Shown piece by piece: positions 63,977 through 64,000 of a stretch of DNA of 64,000 nucleotides (position 1 is its first letter; every line of letters starts with the position of its first letter). The stretch is taken from positions 2,914,001 to 2,978,000 of the forward strand of contig NZ_CP040174.1 of the NCBI RefSeq assembly GCF_007858535.1. Direction: 5' to 3'. The DNA comes from Arthrobacter sp. UKPF54-2. Its GTDB lineage: Bacteria > Actinomycetota > Actinomycetes > Actinomycetales > Micrococcaceae. The translations under genes were made by a program, and so were the position numbers. The notes beneath the pieces are model-generated. The model made no database searches. It was not told the origin of the DNA and saw nothing but the letters and a program-made list of their open reading frames with translations.

Positions 63977-64000
63977 GTGTCGAACCAGAACCTGAGCCGT
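63977..64000 (+). CDS. Possible start of a gene cut by the window edge
   Basis: GTG begins an open frame (VSNQNLSR) that runs to the window edge. TTAGAT lies just upstream and could serve as a -10 for a leaderless message. Eight codons are too few to identify a product. Confidence 0.3.

Noticed and set aside
1..64000. CRISPR arrays, phage or transposon genes
   Set aside because: No regular repeat-spacer pattern, terminase, capsid, integrase or transposase sequence was seen on either strand.

Overview
The window is high-GC DNA from an actinomycete, most likely Arthrobacter or a close relative in the Micrococcaceae. Support: a Pup-proteasome locus, mycothiol synthesis (mshC), RbpA, DevR/DevS-type regulators, and a single fused PafBC protein, an arrangement known from Arthrobacter. 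No phage, plasmid, insertion sequence or CRISPR array was seen. Coding density is high; the longest stretch without a gene is about 360 bases (55902-56259).

Layout. 1-4800: an S9 peptidase, an RlmA-like rRNA methyltransferase and an NfeD/SPFH membrane pair. 4800-8000: rbpA behind a SigR/SigH-type promoter, convergent with a polyprenol-phosphate mannose synthase, then an amidohydrolase. 8091-24221: a long minus-strand block, read in transcription order as trmI, arc, dop, pup, prcB, prcA, pafA, two FKBP isomerases, pafBC, a small membrane protein, tatA, tatC and helY. 24300-29480: an M50 protease, a HAD phosphatase, a PAC2 protein, mshC and uppP. The order from rbpA to uppP follows Mycobacterium tuberculosis Rv2050-Rv2136c, so it is an ancient syntenic core.

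29500-43830 is a mixed region: aldo/keto reductase, small conserved proteins, an acyl-CoA dehydrogenase, an M20 peptidase, tRNA-Leu(GAG), a hairpin-led lipoprotein-like gene, a phosphoesterase, malQ, a hemerythrin, a DksA-like/M50 overlapping pair, a glutathionyl-hydroquinone-reductase-like protein and a FUSC protein. 43949-50547 is a fatty acid module (MaoC hydratase, FabG4-type reductase, thiolase, TetR regulator, acyl-CoA oxidase-like protein) around a perfect 13-bp inverted-repeat operator. 50622-53341 carries divergent glgA and glgC.

53389-59374 holds an unusual SDR protein with a four-cysteine knuckle, then two PPOX-family flavoproteins and a universal stress protein around divergent-facing devR and devS homologues. 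DevR-box-like palindromes sit at similar distances upstream of several of these genes, suggesting a small hypoxia or redox regulon. 59400-62774 is an overlapping operon of a permuted ATP-grasp ligase, an alpha-E protein and a transglutaminase: a conserved trio predicted to make or modify a peptide whose product is not known. A YeiH-family transporter and the first codons of a further gene close the window.
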